Shown: positions 41,717 to 51,147 of the stretch, one piece after another
How positions within the stretch are numbered: position 1 is the first letter of the stretch
How the letters are laid out: each line of letters begins with the position of its first letter
From: Bacteroidaceae bacterium
Lineage (GTDB): Bacteria; Bacteroidota; Bacteroidia; Bacteroidales; Bacteroidaceae
Direction of reading: 5' to 3'
Length of the DNA stretch: 64,000 nt
Assembly: GCA_017381015.1 (NCBI GenBank)
Contig: JAFOCV010000139.1
Coordinates: 1-64,000 of the forward strand
Notes under the pieces: generated by a model
Databases searched by the model: none
Told to the model about the DNA's origin: nothing
What the model saw: only the letters and a program-made list of their open reading frames with translations
Program-made: the position numbers and the translations under genes

Positions 41717-42946
41717 TTATTGCGTGGTGTCTTTGTTGACGTTGAGAGGTGTTCGGCGTGTTGCCCAATATACGCTCAGGATTCCTAGTAATAATACAGT
41801 GCCAAGAATATATAAGATGTCCGTCCATTGTATTACTACGGGGTAGGCATCGATAATGAAGCTGCCGTCGCTTTGGCCCATGCGTATGAAACCAAAGTGT
41901 TGTTGTGCTAGACACAGGATTATGGCGATAATAAGGCCGATGATGGCTCCTCCAAGAATGATAAGCATGCCTTCAAGGATAAAGATACGGCGTATCTGAG
42001 TGTTGGTTGAACCAAGGGCCGAGAGAGTTTGTATATTGTCCTGCTTTTCAATCATGAGCATGCTGAGGCTGCCTATGATATTGAGACATGCAACAAATAG
42101 AATAAAGCAGAGGAAGGCAAAGGATATCAGTTTTTCTATTTGCATGATGCGAAAGACATCCTCTTGCTGTTCATAACGGTCTTGTATCTGATAATCAGGG
42201 CCAAGTATGTTGCTAATGGCTTTTCTGCTTCCAGTGGGCGACAGTTTTATTTCCAAGGCAGTGGCCTGTCCCTCTTGTTCGAAGAGTCTTTGTGCAAAGC
42301 CTATAGAACACAATATGTATTCAGCGTCGTATTTGGGTTGGTGTACGCTGAAAGCGAGGCCAGAGGCATGGAGCTCGTCTTGATTAAAACTGCTCTGAGG
42401 ATTGGCCATGTTTACGCGCTCTCCACGTTTAGGGGCATAAATCTTGAGTGGTTCGTTAAAGTAAAGTGGTAGATTCATCTGATTGCATAGCAGAATACCT
42501 GGTATGCAATATTCCAGAACATCAAGATGAAGGATGGGTTCTCCATCTCCATACAAGATATCAAGGATATTAGATTGCTGAAGGAAATTCTCGTCAACAC
42601 CCTTTAGCATTACTACCTTTTGTACTTCGCCAATAGTGGCGAGGGCTTGTCCTTCCACTACGGGGGTGAGTACGGCTACGTGTTCAGATGAGGCTAGTTG
42701 CTTGATTTTATCATCATCAAGAGAGAATGAAGAGCCTTTGGAAGGTGTGATTCTTAGTTCTGGGTCAAAACCTGTAAATAAATCGGCTACCAGACCTTGG
42801 AATCCATTGAATACGCTCATCACGATAACCATTGCCATGGTGGCAACGGAAACGCCAATAACTGCTATCATCGAAACGATGTTGATAGCATTGTGACTCT
42901 TCTTGGAGAAGAGATATCGGCGCGATATGAGCATTTCGTATCTCAT
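41717..42946 (-). CDS. FtsX/LolE-like ABC transporter permease
   Basis: A 409-residue inner-membrane protein of the LolC/LolE-MacB permease family. It starts MRYEMLISRRYLFSKKSHNAINIVSMIAVIGVSVATMAMVIVMS, an N-terminal membrane helix preceded by the typical amphipathic cytoplasmic segment. A large periplasmic domain (about 50-265) and three C-terminal helices follow, with the FtsX-type motif SMLMIEKQDNIQTLSALGSTNTQIRRIFILEG. Members extract lipoproteins to LolA or perform mechanotransmission. The matching ATPase is not in this window. It is third in a leftward operon after the thioredoxin-like lipoprotein (5-bp gap). Confidence 0.88.
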   Translation of the reverse strand: MRYEMLISRRYLFSKKSHNAINIVSMIAVIGVSVATMAMVIVMSVFNGFQGLVADLFTGFDPELRITPSKGSSFSLDDDKIKQLASSEHVAVLTPVVEGQALATIGEVQKVVMLKGVDENFLQQSNILDILYGDGEPILHLDVLEYCIPGILLCNQMNLPLYFNEPLKIYAPKRGERVNMANPQSSFNQDELHASGLAFSVHQPKYDAEYILCSIGFAQRLFEQEGQATALEIKLSPTGSRKAISNILGPDYQIQDRYEQQEDVFRIMQIEKLISFAFLCFILFVACLNIIGSLSMLMIEKQDNIQTLSALGSTNTQIRRIFILEGMLIILGGAIIGLIIAIILCLAQQHFGFIRMGQSDGSFIIDAYPVVIQWTDILYILGTVLLLGILSVYWATRRTPLNVNKDTTQ

Positions 42947-42951
42947 GCTCT

Positions 42952-43896
42952 TTATTCTTTTGTTTCCTTTTCTTTGGTGATGATGCCAAGCGAAGGTTCT
43001 ATATCTTTCTGCCAGTCATTGCCACTGGCTATGATATTTGACAAGGTGTCAGTCAGTACATAGAAAGGCAGGTCTCGGATGCCAAGACGTGAGGGGAGGT
43101 CGGCCTGGAAGACTTGTTGGTCGTTGCAACTATACCAGGTAATGCTGTCTGTGCGTTCTATATAATTAAGGATAGTAGTATTTACATCCATATTATATGA
43201 AATGCATTCGAGAGGTTGTTGAGCCTGTTTTCGTAATCTGCGGATACGGGAGTTCAATGTACCGGTACCACCTCGCCAATTTGCCCAAAAGGCAAACAGC
43301 GTGTATTTTCCTTGTATGGAATCTATGGTGATAGTATCACCTTGGCGAGTAACAAGAGTAAAATCGGGGAAGGGTTGGTTTGTGCGTAAAGCATAAGGTG
43401 TTTCCTTGGCCAATTCTTCCAACTGTAGGTGTCTTGTCACGGGTGATTCGGGATATTGCTTGTAGAAATCCTTTTTTATGGAATCTATCTGCTGAGCAGT
43501 GGATTGCTCAAACTGTTCGCGAAGCATAGTATATGCCTTGTTGTCTTCATTGCCACCTACTTTTGTTGAGTTCAACTGCTTTGCATCACCATCAATGGTA
43601 ATAACGTCGCCAGTGCTTCCAAATACAGTAAGGGTGGAGTAGGTAGGATACACTATGGTAATGCTACCAGAGGTTTTGTTGTATGGGCATGACCAATCCA
43701 GCTTGCCTTGTATTACGCGCATTGTATCTATACCCTCTATTACTCCGTCTCTGCTATAGAGGATTAGCTCTGCGTTGTTCAACCCCTTGATAGTTCCCTT
43801 TATACGCAATTCACCCTTCTTGCCACCACAAGCGGTGAGGGCAAGAAGGGTGATAATTGCAATAATATATTTATTAGTGCTTAATGCATAGTGCAT
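42952..43896 (-). CDS. DUF4369/thioredoxin-fold lipoprotein lacking redox cysteines
   Basis: A 314-residue lipoprotein (IITLLALTAC, lipidated Cys). The N-terminal half (LRIKGTIKGLNNAELILYSRDG...DGDAKQL) is a DUF4369-type domain. The C-terminal half is an AhpC/TlpA-type thioredoxin fold beginning PFPDFTLVTRQGDTITIDSIQGKYTLFAFWANW. At the active-site position, where CxxC is expected after the tryptophan, the sequence reads RGGTG. The protein should therefore be redox-inactive and may bind a partner instead. It lies between the TPR lipoprotein and the permease with gaps of 12 and 5 bp. Confidence 0.82.
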   Translation of the reverse strand: MHYALSTNKYIIAIITLLALTACGGKKGELRIKGTIKGLNNAELILYSRDGVIEGIDTMRVIQGKLDWSCPYNKTSGSITIVYPTYSTLTVFGSTGDVITIDGDAKQLNSTKVGGNEDNKAYTMLREQFEQSTAQQIDSIKKDFYKQYPESPVTRHLQLEELAKETPYALRTNQPFPDFTLVTRQGDTITIDSIQGKYTLFAFWANWRGGTGTLNSRIRRLRKQAQQPLECISYNMDVNTTILNYIERTDSITWYSCNDQQVFQADLPSRLGIRDLPFYVLTDTLSNIIASGNDWQKDIEPSLGIITKEKETKE

Positions 43897-43908
43897 GGTT
43901 GGCTACAA

Positions 43909-45600
43909 TTACTTTACCAAGTCAGCAATATCGTTCTTGTAGTTAGCGAACTCGATGTCGTTAGCAGCGCGAGCCTTCAAAGAAGAATCGCTAGTGATAG
44001 CAGCCTTCAAGTTAGCCTTAACAGCAGCAGTATCGTTGGTGCGAGCAGCTACAACAGCCTTCAAGTAGCTAGTAGTTGCATCGGGAGTCTTGATAGCAGC
44101 CAAAGTCTTCTTAGCAGCATTGTAGTCCTTGTTCAAGATCTGAGCCAAAGCAGCGCTGTTGGTAGTAGTGTTGCTCAAGTTCTTCTGAGCCTGAGTGTAG
44201 TTACCCTTAGCGATGTTAAGGTTGCCAAGAATCTCATTGTAGGTATCGCTACCGCTAGCCTGACCCATCAATACCTCAGCCTTAGCTACGTCACCGCTCT
44301 TAAGAGCCAAGATAGCAAGGTTAGCATTAGCCTCGGGAGCCTTAGCGTTTACGTTCTTAGCCTTCTGCAACCAGTTCTGAGCAACAGTTGTGTTGCCTTC
44401 CATGATAGCCATCTGAGCTAGGTTGTTGTAAGCACGGTAATCGTTGGGGTAAAGCTTGGTAGTCTTCTCGTACCACTGCTTACGAGTAGCAGCATCCTGT
44501 ACTAGTACGTTACCACCATAAAGTAGTTCCTCAACGCTTAGCTTGCTAGCGTCCTCAGTGAACTGAGCCAAAATCTGCTCATCGCTACGGCCGATAACCT
44601 CATAGTTAACGATCAAGCGAGCACGACGCAACTCGGGAAGAATACCCTCAGCGATTTCTGTGAATACAGAGCTCATGTTGCGAATCTGCTGCTCACGCTC
44701 CTCGGGATCCTGGTACATAGAAAGAACGCGCAAGATAACTTCCTTGTCCTGAAGGTTGCTCTTGCTAACCAACTCCTGGAAACCAGCCCAGTCCTCAGCA
44801 GTGAACTTGGTGTTCACCTCTGCGTCCATCTTAATCTTCTTCAACTCCTTCTTCAAGTACTTAGAAGAAGCGTCCTGACGCTTTTCAGCTAGCTTCTCGT
44901 TGAACTTGTAGTCACCATCGGGGCTTGCATAAGCGCTAACCTCAATGCTCTGAAGAGCGCGCTCCTCCTGCATGTCGTTGATTTCCTTTAGGATTTCAAC
45001 CAACTGCTGGATGCTAACGCTAGAAAGCTCGCTAGTACGAACTCTTGCCTGATTGATAAGGAACTTGATGTTTGCTTCTTGCTTCTGCTCGATGATACGC
45101 TGGAAAGCGTCCTTACCAGTGCTAGCAGTGATAACGCAACGCTTTACCAACTCGCTGGTAGAAAGAACACCATAACCAATCTTTACTTCGGGGATAGAAA
45201 CACTCTTCTTACCAACCTTAGCATCGAAACGAGCATACAACTCGCTGCTTAGCATAGCGGGGATATACTCGAAGCTGGTCTTCATAGTATATGTGCCACC
45301 TACCTTGTAGTTTATCTCTGTGCCATTACCTTCTACCTTCTCGCCCTGGAATGTAGCGCTCTGACCAAGAGCCTCACCACCTTCGTACTTCAATACGGGA
45401 GTAACGGTAACAACAGCTTTCTTCTTCAAATACTTCTCGGGGAATACGCCATTGATAGTAGCAGGAACCTCGCCACCGATAGCCTCAAGAGGAGTGGGAT
45501 TAACCTTGAAGTTGTCTGCGCTCAAGTCGCCTAGCTTACCACAAGAACTCATGACCACACCACCAGCGATGGTCATCAAGAAAAGAATGTTCTTTTTCAT
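43909..45600 (-). CDS. abundant TPR lipoprotein with OmpA-like segment
   Basis: A 563-residue lipoprotein (MKKNILFLMTIAGGVVMSSC). Residues about 25-150 are beta-rich. A segment around 218-255 (SIEVSAYASPDGDYKFNEKLAEKRQDASSKYL) resembles OmpA-C/DUF3868-like peptidoglycan-associated domains. From about residue 375 it is a TPR array (AYNNLAQMAIMEGNTTVAQNWLQKA, ANLAILALKSGDVAKAEVLMGQA). Codon choice is strongly restricted (AAG, AAC, GTA, CTG/TTG), producing a long open antisense frame, which suggests very high expression. A TATCTTTG box lies upstream. First gene of a three-gene leftward operon with the lipoprotein and permease; an envelope structural role is likely. Confidence 0.82.
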   Translation of the reverse strand: MKKNILFLMTIAGGVVMSSCGKLGDLSADNFKVNPTPLEAIGGEVPATINGVFPEKYLKKKAVVTVTPVLKYEGGEALGQSATFQGEKVEGNGTEINYKVGGTYTMKTSFEYIPAMLSSELYARFDAKVGKKSVSIPEVKIGYGVLSTSELVKRCVITASTGKDAFQRIIEQKQEANIKFLINQARVRTSELSSVSIQQLVEILKEINDMQEERALQSIEVSAYASPDGDYKFNEKLAEKRQDASSKYLKKELKKIKMDAEVNTKFTAEDWAGFQELVSKSNLQDKEVILRVLSMYQDPEEREQQIRNMSSVFTEIAEGILPELRRARLIVNYEVIGRSDEQILAQFTEDASKLSVEELLYGGNVLVQDAATRKQWYEKTTKLYPNDYRAYNNLAQMAIMEGNTTVAQNWLQKAKNVNAKAPEANANLAILALKSGDVAKAEVLMGQASGSDTYNEILGNLNIAKGNYTQAQKNLSNTTTNSAALAQILNKDYNAAKKTLAAIKTPDATTSYLKAVVAARTNDTAAVKANLKAAITSDSSLKARAANDIEFANYKNDIADLVK

Positions 45601-45682
45601 TTTGATTTTGTTATAAATAAATACCTTTAATAATTCAATGTTATGGACTTACGCGAATGTTCTTCTGTGTAATTCCGCGTGC

Positions 45683-45690
45683 AAAGATAC
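45683..45690 (-). promoter_or_regulatory. -7 box (TATCTTTG) of the TPR lipoprotein
   Basis: Read on the minus strand as TATCTTTG, 83 bp before the start codon at 45600. No exact TTTG at the -33 position; the upstream DNA is very AT-rich, which may act as an UP-like element. Confidence 0.55.
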
Positions 45691-45753
45691 AATATTTTTA
45701 TTAAATTACTATTATAGAACGTTAACTAAGTGTAAAAAAGACACGAATTATTG

Positions 45754-46689
45754 TTAAGTTTTCCTGTTTTTAATGCTTCGAGGGTGATGAAAAGTCAATT
45801 GTTCGCGCAAATGTGTGGAGTCAACATTGGTGTAAATTTCCGTTGTGCCAATGCTTTCGTGTCCTAACATTTCCTGAATTGCACGCAAGTTGGCACCACC
45901 TTGCAGGAGGTGAGTGGCAAAGCTATGTCGGAAAATGTGTGGCGATATGTCTTTCCTGATGCCTGCCTTGGCGGCATATTCTCTGATGAAGACAAAGAGT
46001 GAAATGCGAGATAGAGACTTGCCTCGTGTGCGAGAAACAAAGACGTGGTCTTCGAAACCTCGTTTGGTGTCAATGTGTTTTCGGATATCCAGCCATATTT
46101 TTAATTCTTTAATAGCTTGTGGTGATATGGGTACCAGGCGCTCTTTACTGCCCTTGCCCATAATGCGGATAAAACCTTCATCTAGGAAAAGGTTGGAGAT
46201 GCGCAGTTCTGTTAATTCGCTGATACGTAAGCCACAACTATACAGTACCTCGATGATGCAATGGTCGCGAACACCTTCTGGTTTACTCATATCTATTTGT
46301 GACAGGATGCTATCTATTTCTTCTGTGCTCAGCACCTGTGGAAGAGGGCGTCCTATCTTGGGAGATTCTAATAACTCAGTAGGGTCTTGCTCTATCTCCT
46401 TTTCAAGAACCAGGAAACGATAGAAGGAGCGTACTCCACTGAGTATGCGAGCCAGGCTACGAGGTGAGATTCCATTCTCTCGCATTTCGCCAGCAAAGAG
46501 GTCTAAATCGTGCAGCGTAACCGTACGAAAATCTATTCCGTGGTCGGTATAATAATTGAATAGTTTTTGCAGGTCTCTGCAATAGGCATCCAGCGTGTGT
46601 TTGCTATACGAACGCTCCAACCGCAAATATTTAATATATTGCTGAATTATATCCTGAGAGACATTACCGGTATTGCTAATCTTCTGCAT
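45754..46689 (-). CDS. xerD: tyrosine recombinase XerD
   Basis: A 311-residue site-specific recombinase that resolves chromosome dimers at dif. The N-terminal core-binding domain (QYIKYLRLERSYSKHTLDAYCRDLQKLFNY) and the catalytic domain are complete. Catalytic residues are Arg in SCGLRISEL, HIFRHSFATHLL (H-x-x-R), His in MLGHESIGTTEIY and its terminal Tyr nucleophile. I start at ATG 46689 instead of TTG 46698. Length and lack of a mobile-element context indicate the housekeeping enzyme rather than an integrase. Confidence 0.93.
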   Translation of the reverse strand: MQKISNTGNVSQDIIQQYIKYLRLERSYSKHTLDAYCRDLQKLFNYYTDHGIDFRTVTLHDLDLFAGEMRENGISPRSLARILSGVRSFYRFLVLEKEIEQDPTELLESPKIGRPLPQVLSTEEIDSILSQIDMSKPEGVRDHCIIEVLYSCGLRISELTELRISNLFLDEGFIRIMGKGSKERLVPISPQAIKELKIWLDIRKHIDTKRGFEDHVFVSRTRGKSLSRISLFVFIREYAAKAGIRKDISPHIFRHSFATHLLQGGANLRAIQEMLGHESIGTTEIYTNVDSTHLREQLTFHHPRSIKNRKT

Positions 46690-46756
46690 AAGTGACAAAA
46701 TATCCTCGCTTCATGTGCCATGAAGGCACTTTTTTGATTGAGGTGTGAGTAAAACT

Positions 46757-46787
46757 TTTGCTAATCGTTATTTTTTTCGTACCTTTG
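46757..46787 (+). promoter_or_regulatory. Bacteroidetes promoter of aroQ
   Basis: TTTG (46757-46760), 19-bp spacer, TACCTTTG (46780-46787): both elements match consensus exactly, 23 bp before the ATG. Confidence 0.85.
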
Positions 46788-46810
46788 AAACGCAAATATA
46801 CATAATATTT

Positions 46811-47233
46811 ATGAGAATTCAAATCATTAATGGTCCTAACCTGAATCTTTTGGGGGTAAGAGAACCGGAAATATACGGCAGGCATGGCTTTGAGGAGTAC
46901 TTGCAGGTATTGCGCGACACCTTTCCTGATGTGCAATTGGATTACTACCAAAGCAACGTGGAAGGCGAATTAATCAATAAGATACACGAGGTGGGCTTTG
47001 ACTACGATGGCATAGTGCTCAACGCTGGTGCTTATACACACTATAGCATTGCTCTCTTGGATGCAATCAAGGGAGTCAGCACTCCTGTGATAGAGGTACA
47101 TATTAGCAATGTGCACAAGCGAGAGGAGTTTCGTCATCATAGTGCAATCAGCTCCGCATGCCTTGGAGTGATATGCGGATTCGGTTTGGATAGCTACCGA
47201 TTGGCCGTTGATGCTCTCCTGCATAAAAAATAG
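46811..47233 (+). CDS. aroQ: type II 3-dehydroquinate dehydratase
   Basis: Third step of the shikimate pathway. The 140-residue protein starts MRIQIINGPNLNLLGVREPEIYG, the family's nucleotide-like N-terminus with the catalytic Tyr at residue 22. NAGAYTHYSIALLDAI and IEVHISNVHKREEFRHHS, with the catalytic His, follow. The long frame beginning at 46745 runs through the promoter and is rejected. The gene is divergent from xerD. Confidence 0.95.
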   Translation: MRIQIINGPNLNLLGVREPEIYGRHGFEEYLQVLRDTFPDVQLDYYQSNVEGELINKIHEVGFDYDGIVLNAGAYTHYSIALLDAIKGVSTPVIEVHISNVHKREEFRHHSAISSACLGVICGFGLDSYRLAVDALLHKK

Positions 47234-47276
47234 ACTTGCTAAACTTAGAATATTAACTCCCAAATAAGGAAAGCAC

Positions 47277-47906
47277 TTGAGCGACTTAGATTCATACATT
47301 CTGTCTCATATTGACAAAGAGGGCGAGTATCTGCATCAATTATGGCGTGCCACACAATTGAAGTTGTCTTATGGCCAGATGGCTAGCGGACATCTTCAGG
47401 GAAGGTTGCTGAAAATGCTTGTGCGCATGATTCGCCCCCAACGAGTACTTGAATTAGGTATGTTTAGCGGCTATTCAGCCCTCAGTATGGCAGAGGGCTT
47501 GGAGGACGGAGCCGAATTGCACACCTTCGAGGTCTTTGACGAGATGGAAGATTTTGCACGCCCTTGGATAGAGGGTAGTCCTTATGGACATTTTGTGCAC
47601 ATTCACATTGGCGATGCCAAACAATTGGTTCCACAGATGGACGTGGAGTGGGACATGGCGTTTATAGATGCTGATAAACGCGAATACGTAGAATACTACG
47701 AAATGATATTGCCACGATTGCGCCCCGGAGGATATATCCTTGCCGACAACACCCTATGGTATGGCAGGATTATAGAAGAGGCTCGTGAAAGTGATTTACA
47801 AACATTAGGGCTGCAAAGATTTAACGATTTGGTGGCTCAAGACGAGAGGGTGGAGAAGGTTATGCTCCCTCTGAGAGACGGGCTGACCATAATAAGAAAA
47901 AAATAA
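47277..47906 (+). CDS. class I SAM-dependent O-methyltransferase
   Basis: A 209-residue cytoplasmic methyltransferase of the catechol/caffeoyl-CoA O-methyltransferase type. SAM-binding motif VLELGMFSGYSALSMA is at residues about 57-72. The metal-binding region is MAFIDADKREYVEYYE and the following LADNTLW. The start is TTG at 47277, preceded by AAGGAAAG at a good distance; no closer ATG preserves the N-terminal helix LDSYILSHIDKEGEYLHQLW. It lies between aroQ and rbfA. The substrate is unknown; TrmR-type tRNA methyltransferases belong to the same family and are an alternative. Confidence 0.87.
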   Translation: MSDLDSYILSHIDKEGEYLHQLWRATQLKLSYGQMASGHLQGRLLKMLVRMIRPQRVLELGMFSGYSALSMAEGLEDGAELHTFEVFDEMEDFARPWIEGSPYGHFVHIHIGDAKQLVPQMDVEWDMAFIDADKREYVEYYEMILPRLRPGGYILADNTLWYGRIIEEARESDLQTLGLQRFNDLVAQDERVEKVMLPLRDGLTIIRKK

Positions 47907-47919
47907 ATAATAATTCTAT

Positions 47920-48252
47920 ATGGAAACAACAAGACAACAGAAAATATCAAGACTGATACAGAAGGAACTGAGTGATATGTTTCAGAAGCAGACGGCTGGC
48001 ATGCGTGGCGTGTTGGTCAGTGTGAGTGCATGCCGCATAAGTCCCGATATGAGTATATGCCGAGCATACCTGAGCGTATTTCCCAGTAACCGAGCAGAGG
48101 AGATAGTGGCAAATATCAATGCCAATGTCAAGTCGGTGCGCTTCGAATTGGGCAATCGTGTACGTATGCAGTTGCGTATTATTCCCGAACTTAAGTTCTT
48201 CGTAGACGATAGTTTGGATTACGACGAGCGCATTGGCGAATTATTAAAATAA
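47920..48252 (+). CDS. rbfA: ribosome-binding factor A
   Basis: A 110-residue 30S maturation and cold-adaptation factor. It opens METTRQQKISRLIQKELSDMFQKQ and has ISPDMSICRAYLSVFPSN. The ending, RVRMQLRIIPELKFFVDDSLDYDERIGELL, contains the family's characteristic RxxPEL-F-DDS-DY motif. It starts 13 bp after the methyltransferase, so the two are probably cotranscribed. Confidence 0.95.
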   Translation: METTRQQKISRLIQKELSDMFQKQTAGMRGVLVSVSACRISPDMSICRAYLSVFPSNRAEEIVANINANVKSVRFELGNRVRMQLRIIPELKFFVDDSLDYDERIGELLK

Positions 48253-48282
48253 GGCATACCTTATTATATTACCATCAACAAC

Positions 48283-49857
48283 ATGTTAGCCAAGGTATAT
48301 AGTGCTTCTGTGCAGGGATTGGATGCCCAGCAGGTGACCATCGAAGTAAATAGTTCGAGGGGTATCCGATTTATTCTCGTGGGTTTGCCGGATAATGCCG
48401 TGAAGGAAAGTCACGAGCGCATCATGGCAGCTCTGGAAAATAGCGGACTTCCTTTCCCAAGCAAACAGATAACCGTAAATCTTGCTCCAGCTAATGTGCG
48501 TAAGGTGGGAAGCGGATTTGACCTACCCATAGCTATAGGCATCCTGGCAACGGTGGAGAAAATCAATGCCACGAATCTCGACAAGATAATGATGGTGGGC
48601 GAATTGAGTTTGGATGGCTCTCTGCAACCCATCTGTGGCGCCCTGCCTATTGCTATCAAGGCGAGAGCTCTCGGATACGAGTCGCTATTTGTGCCAGCTC
48701 AAAATATTCAGGAGGCAGCCGTGGTGGATAGGTTGAATGTATATGGAGTAAATAACCTTTCCGAGGTGGTGGGTTTTCTTAATGGAACTCATCATCTGGA
48801 ACCTGTGCGCATAGACACCCGTAAGGATTTCTACGACAGACAATCAGATTTCGAACTGGATTTTGCCGATGTCAAGGGGCAGGAAAGTGTCAAGCGCGCA
48901 CTAGAGGTAGCAGCTGCAGGCGGACATAATCTGATTATGGTGGGTCCTCCTGGTAGCGGTAAGAGTATGATGGCCAAGCGCTTGCCAGGTATTCTTCCTC
49001 CCCTGACGCTACAAGAGAGTTTGGAGACAACTCAGATTCATAGCGTGGCGGGCAAATTGCAGGTACCTCCCGTGGGTGCTGATGGCATCAGGCATTGCTC
49101 GCTCATAGCCACTCGTCCTTTCCGTAGCCCTCATCATACTATCAGTCAAACGGCTTTGGTGGGTGGTGGCAGCAATCCTCAACCAGGAGAGATATCATTG
49201 GCACATAATGGTGTTTTGTTTGCCGACGAGTTGCCCGAGTTCCAGCGTCAAGCCCTGGAAGTATTGCGCCAACCATTGGAAGACAGACATATCACCGTAA
49301 GCCGTATATCGGGTACCGTGGATTATCCGTGCAACTTCATGTTTGTGGCTTCCATGAACCCCTGCCCTTGTGGTTATTATAATCATCCTACGAAGGCCTG
49401 TGTCTGTACTCCTGGTCAGATTTCTCGTTATCTGAACAAAATTAGTGGCCCTCTGATGGACCGCATAGACATACAATGCGAGATTTTGCCTCTTTCATTT
49501 GAAGAGATTTCCAAGGCAGCACCAGGAGAACCAAGTGCCACTATCCGTCAACGTGTTGTTGCTGCTCGTGAAATTCAAGCTCGTCGCTTTGCTTCAGTAC
49601 CAGGCATTCACTGCAATGCTCAGATGACAGAAAAGCTGATGCGTGAGTATTGTTCCCTGGATGAGGCTGGTAGCGAATTGTTGCGTATGGCAATGGAACG
49701 CCTCCAACTATCAGCCCGTGCATATAGCCGTATCCTGAAGGTAGCTCGCACCATTGCCGATTTGGATGGAGCAGAGAATATCTCCACTCAGCATGTGGCA
49801 GAAGCTATTGGCTATCGCAACCTGGATAGGAGCGATTGGGCAGAGCGAAGAGGCTAA
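48283..49857 (+). CDS. YifB/ComM family Mg-chelatase-like AAA ATPase
   Basis: A 524-residue ATPase. The N-terminal ChlI-like domain starts MLAKVYSASVQGLDAQQVTIEV and includes GLPDNAVKESHERI. The AAA module has Walker A GPPGSGKS (about 221-228), a Walker B-like VLFADELPEF and the ASMNPCPCGYY zinc-binding-like segment with CVCTPGQI. The C-terminal helical Mg-chelatase domain follows. ComM proteins drive branch migration during natural transformation in some bacteria; the role in Bacteroidales is not established. It starts 30 bp after rbfA. Confidence 0.93.
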   Translation: MLAKVYSASVQGLDAQQVTIEVNSSRGIRFILVGLPDNAVKESHERIMAALENSGLPFPSKQITVNLAPANVRKVGSGFDLPIAIGILATVEKINATNLDKIMMVGELSLDGSLQPICGALPIAIKARALGYESLFVPAQNIQEAAVVDRLNVYGVNNLSEVVGFLNGTHHLEPVRIDTRKDFYDRQSDFELDFADVKGQESVKRALEVAAAGGHNLIMVGPPGSGKSMMAKRLPGILPPLTLQESLETTQIHSVAGKLQVPPVGADGIRHCSLIATRPFRSPHHTISQTALVGGGSNPQPGEISLAHNGVLFADELPEFQRQALEVLRQPLEDRHITVSRISGTVDYPCNFMFVASMNPCPCGYYNHPTKACVCTPGQISRYLNKISGPLMDRIDIQCEILPLSFEEISKAAPGEPSATIRQRVVAAREIQARRFASVPGIHCNAQMTEKLMREYCSLDEAGSELLRMAMERLQLSARAYSRILKVARTIADLDGAENISTQHVAEAIGYRNLDRSDWAERRG

Positions 49858-49902
49858 ATACGAATCTTCTGAACTCTTTTGAGTAAAAACACGGAGAAAA
49901 AC

Positions 49903-49933
49903 TTTGGCAAGAAACTAAAATAATGTAAATTTG
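49903..49933 (+). promoter_or_regulatory. Bacteroidetes promoter of tdh
   Basis: TTTG (49903-49906), 19-bp spacer, TAAATTTG (49926-49933): exact consensus, 47 bp before the ATG. Confidence 0.85.
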
Positions 49934-49979
49934 CTATCAAAATTGAATAAATAACGTTTTAATAAAGGTATATAAAACT

Positions 49980-51005
49980 ATGAAAGCTTTAGTCAAGAAG
50001 GAAGCCCAGAAGGGTATTTGGCTGGAAGAAGTTCCCATGCCAGAGGTAGGCGTAAACGACGTCCTGATTAAGATTAAGAAGACAGCTATTTGTGGTACCG
50101 ACTTGCATATATACAAGTGGGATGAATGGAGCCAGAAGACCATCAAGACTCCCATGACCATTGGTCACGAGTATGTTGGTGTAGTGGAGCAGGTTGGTCC
50201 TGGTGTTCGTAACATCAAGGTGGGCGACCGTGTTACCGGTGAAGGTCATATCGCTTGCGGACATTGCCGTAACTGTCGCCGTGGCTTGCAGCACATCTGC
50301 GAAAACAGTATTGGTGTAGGTGTGAATCGTGATGGTGCTTTTGCTGAGTATCTGGCTATTCCTGAGTGCAATGTGGTAAAGTTGGACGACCGTATCTCTG
50401 ATGATATGGCATCAATCATGGACCCCTTCGGTAATGCTACACATACAGCTCTTTCATTCCCTCTCTTGGGTGAGGATGTATTGATTACCGGTGCTGGTTT
50501 GATTGGTACTATGGCTACCGCTATTGCCAAGTTTGCTGGTGCAAAGAATATCGTTGTAACAGACTTGAGCGACTATCGTTTGGATATTGCCAAGAAGATG
50601 GGTGCTACACTTACCGTTAATGCATCTAAGGGTGAGACCGTAGCTCAGGCAATGGAAAAGCTTGGTATCCGTGGTTTCGACGTAGGTTTGGAAATGTCTG
50701 GTTCTCCTATCGCTTTCCGTGACATGGTGGCTAATATGTACAATGGTTCTAAGATTGCTCAGTTGGGTATCCTTCCTCCCTCAACTACTGTTGACTGGAG
50801 TGAAATCATCTTCAAGGCACTTACCATCAAGGGTATCTATGGCCGTGAGATGTGGGAGACTTGGTACAAGATGGAGCAGATGTTGGTATCAGGTCTTGAC
50901 CTGAGCCCCGTTATCACTCATCGTTTCCCCATTGCTGAGTTCCAGAAGGGCTTCGATATTATGGAATCTGGCCAGTGCGGTAAGGTAGTCCTCGAGTGGG
51001 ATTAA
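49980..51005 (+). CDS. tdh: L-threonine 3-dehydrogenase (zinc-dependent MDR)
   Basis: Oxidises L-threonine to 2-amino-3-ketobutyrate with NAD. The catalytic zinc site is Cys38 (AICGTD) and GHE (62-64). The structural zinc site is Cys93, 96, 99 and 107 (CGHCRNC...C). The NAD motif is [20 protein letters not shown], and [12 protein letters not shown] in place of the more general MDR pattern, point to Tdh rather than sorbitol dehydrogenase. Length 341 aa is exact for the family. Restricted codon use suggests high expression. A kbl partner gene is not adjacent. Confidence 0.93.
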   Translation: MKALVKKEAQKGIWLEEVPMPEVGVNDVLIKIKKTAICGTDLHIYKWDEWSQKTIKTPMTIGHEYVGVVEQVGPGVRNIKVGDRVTGEGHIACGHCRNCRRGLQHICENSIGVGVNRDGAFAEYLAIPECNVVKLDDRISDDMASIMDPFGNATHTALSFPLLGEDVLITGAGLIGTMATAIAKFAGAKNIVVTDLSDYRLDIAKKMGATLTVNASKGETVAQAMEKLGIRGFDVGLEMSGSPIAFRDMVANMYNGSKIAQLGILPPSTTVDWSEIIFKALTIKGIYGREMWETWYKMEQMLVSGLDLSPVITHRFPIAEFQKGFDIMESGQCGKVVLEWD

Positions 51006-51030
51006 TTCTTTCCAGGTAAAATATATTATA

Positions 51031-51074
51031 ATGTATCCGTGGTGCTTAGTGGCATTGCGGATACATTTTGTTTT
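51031..51074 (+). terminator. Rho-independent terminator of tdh
   Basis: ATGTATCCG (51031-51039) and CGGATACAT (51058-51066) form a perfect 9-bp stem with an 18-nt loop, followed by TTTGTTTT, 25 bp after the stop. Confidence 0.88.
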
Positions 51075-51147
51075 ATGGCATTTCCTGATGTGTTGTAACG
51101 ATATTTAGAGCTGGGGAGGGGGAGAATGAGATACCAGGGGTGGTGTG

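Noticed and set aside
43891..44421. 176-codon plus-strand ORF rich in Ser/Val/Leu
   Set aside because: It is antisense to the TPR lipoprotein and is open only because of that gene's codon bias.
45754..46689. Integrase marking a mobile element
   Set aside because: The protein has the length and features of housekeeping XerD, stands between core genes and is not next to direct repeats or a tRNA.
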